A DNA stretch of 5,458 nt from contig JAQVQU010000088.1 of NCBI GenBank assembly GCA_028701415.1, forward strand, positions 1 through 5,458, in the 5' to 3' direction. This document shows, piece after piece, positions 5,133-5,458 of the stretch. The first letter of the stretch is position 1; each line of letters starts with the position of its first letter. The stretch is from Clostridia bacterium. GTDB lineage: Bacteria; Bacillota; Clostridia; Christensenellales; DTU072. The position numbers were made by a program, and so were the translations under genes. Under the pieces are notes generated by a model that was not told the origin of the DNA, ran no database searches, and saw only the letters and a program-made list of their open reading frames with translations.

Positions 5133-5458
5133 TCAATACTCTGTGAGTAAAAAGGCCATGTATAATGGAATCGTAAGCATTCTATCTTTTCTGCCAATGT
5201 TGTATTCTCCAAGCTTGATAGCACCGGAAACTTGATATTTCTCAGGGTGCGCGAGAATCGTTTTTGTGCTTTTAGCGTTGCCCGTGGTTGCCTTGACCTC
5301 AATCAAGGTAGCGCCGCCCTTGTATCTGGTTACGAAATCAATCTCAAGTCCGGAATCCTTGTGATAATAGTAGAGATTTCGTCCCATCTTGGCGAAGATA
5401 TCCGCAAGTAAATTTTCAAAGATGGCCCCTTTGTAGCCATGGAGATTTCCTTGCAGAA
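5133..5458 (-). CDS. C-terminal part of a DUF4143-type ATP-binding protein (5' truncated by window edge)
   Basis: The minus-strand frame is open from the window edge to the TGA at 5133-5135, giving 107 residues; the start lies beyond base 5458. The order of features matches the C-terminus of DUF4143 proteins: GYKGAIFENLLADIFAKMG (residues 7-25), LYYYHKDSGLEIDFV (28-42), LIEVKATTG (51-59) and IPLYMAFLL near the end. E38-x-D40 and E53-x-K55 form the PD-(D/E)XK-like signature of this restriction-endonuclease-like fold. DUF4143 usually follows an AAA-type ATPase domain (AAA_14) in proteins of about 400 residues. These are abundant, often multi-copy and poorly characterised, and an ATPase domain is expected outside the window but not seen. 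An internal Met at residue 24 falls inside the conserved domain and is not the real start. The codons look somewhat richer in GC than those of the neighbours. Confidence 0.88.
   Translation of the reverse strand, partial: LQGNLHGYKGAIFENLLADIFAKMGRNLYYYHKDSGLEIDFVTRYKGGATLIEVKATTGNAKSTKTILAHPEKYQVSGAIKLGEYNIGRKDRMLTIPLYMAFLLTEY

Overview
The window is AT-rich bacterial DNA that uses the standard stop codons (TAA, TAG and TGA all end genes; TGG encodes Trp). Purine-rich Shine-Dalgarno sites, sigma-A-type promoters, a lipoprotein signal peptide and hairpin-plus-T-run terminators suggest a low-GC Gram-positive, most likely a Clostridia-like Firmicute. The genus cannot be told from the sequence. 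There are no rRNA or tRNA genes, no CRISPR array, and no transposase.

Layout: (1) 1-196, the 3' end of an unidentified plus-strand gene. (2) 395-1150, a short QueG-like protein with a double [4Fe-4S] ferredoxin module. (3) 1416-2189, a HAD-IIA (NagD-like) phosphatase behind a promoter region with two palindromes. Its stop codon lies in the first unit of a 60-bp tandem repeat running to about 2317. (4) 2386-3828, a secreted lipoprotein with probable beta-propeller-like repeats, with a clear promoter and a strong terminator. (5) 3829-4356, a 528-bp gene-free stretch with two 80-bp tandem repeats and the promoter of the next gene. (6) 4357-4914, a small protein with two zinc ribbons and a very acidic, probably disordered tail. 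(7) 5006-5050, a hairpin terminator that could serve both strands. (8) 5133-5458, minus strand, the C-terminal end of a DUF4143-type protein whose start lies outside the window.

The plus-strand genes look like separate transcription units, each with its own candidate promoter and 196-528 bp spacers, so the window does not show one pathway or operon. The enzymes belong to recognisable families. The least explained items are the zinc-ribbon/acidic-tail protein and the two unrelated intergenic tandem repeats. I see no convincing multi-gene novel system; the best candidate for new biology is the acidic zinc-ribbon protein.
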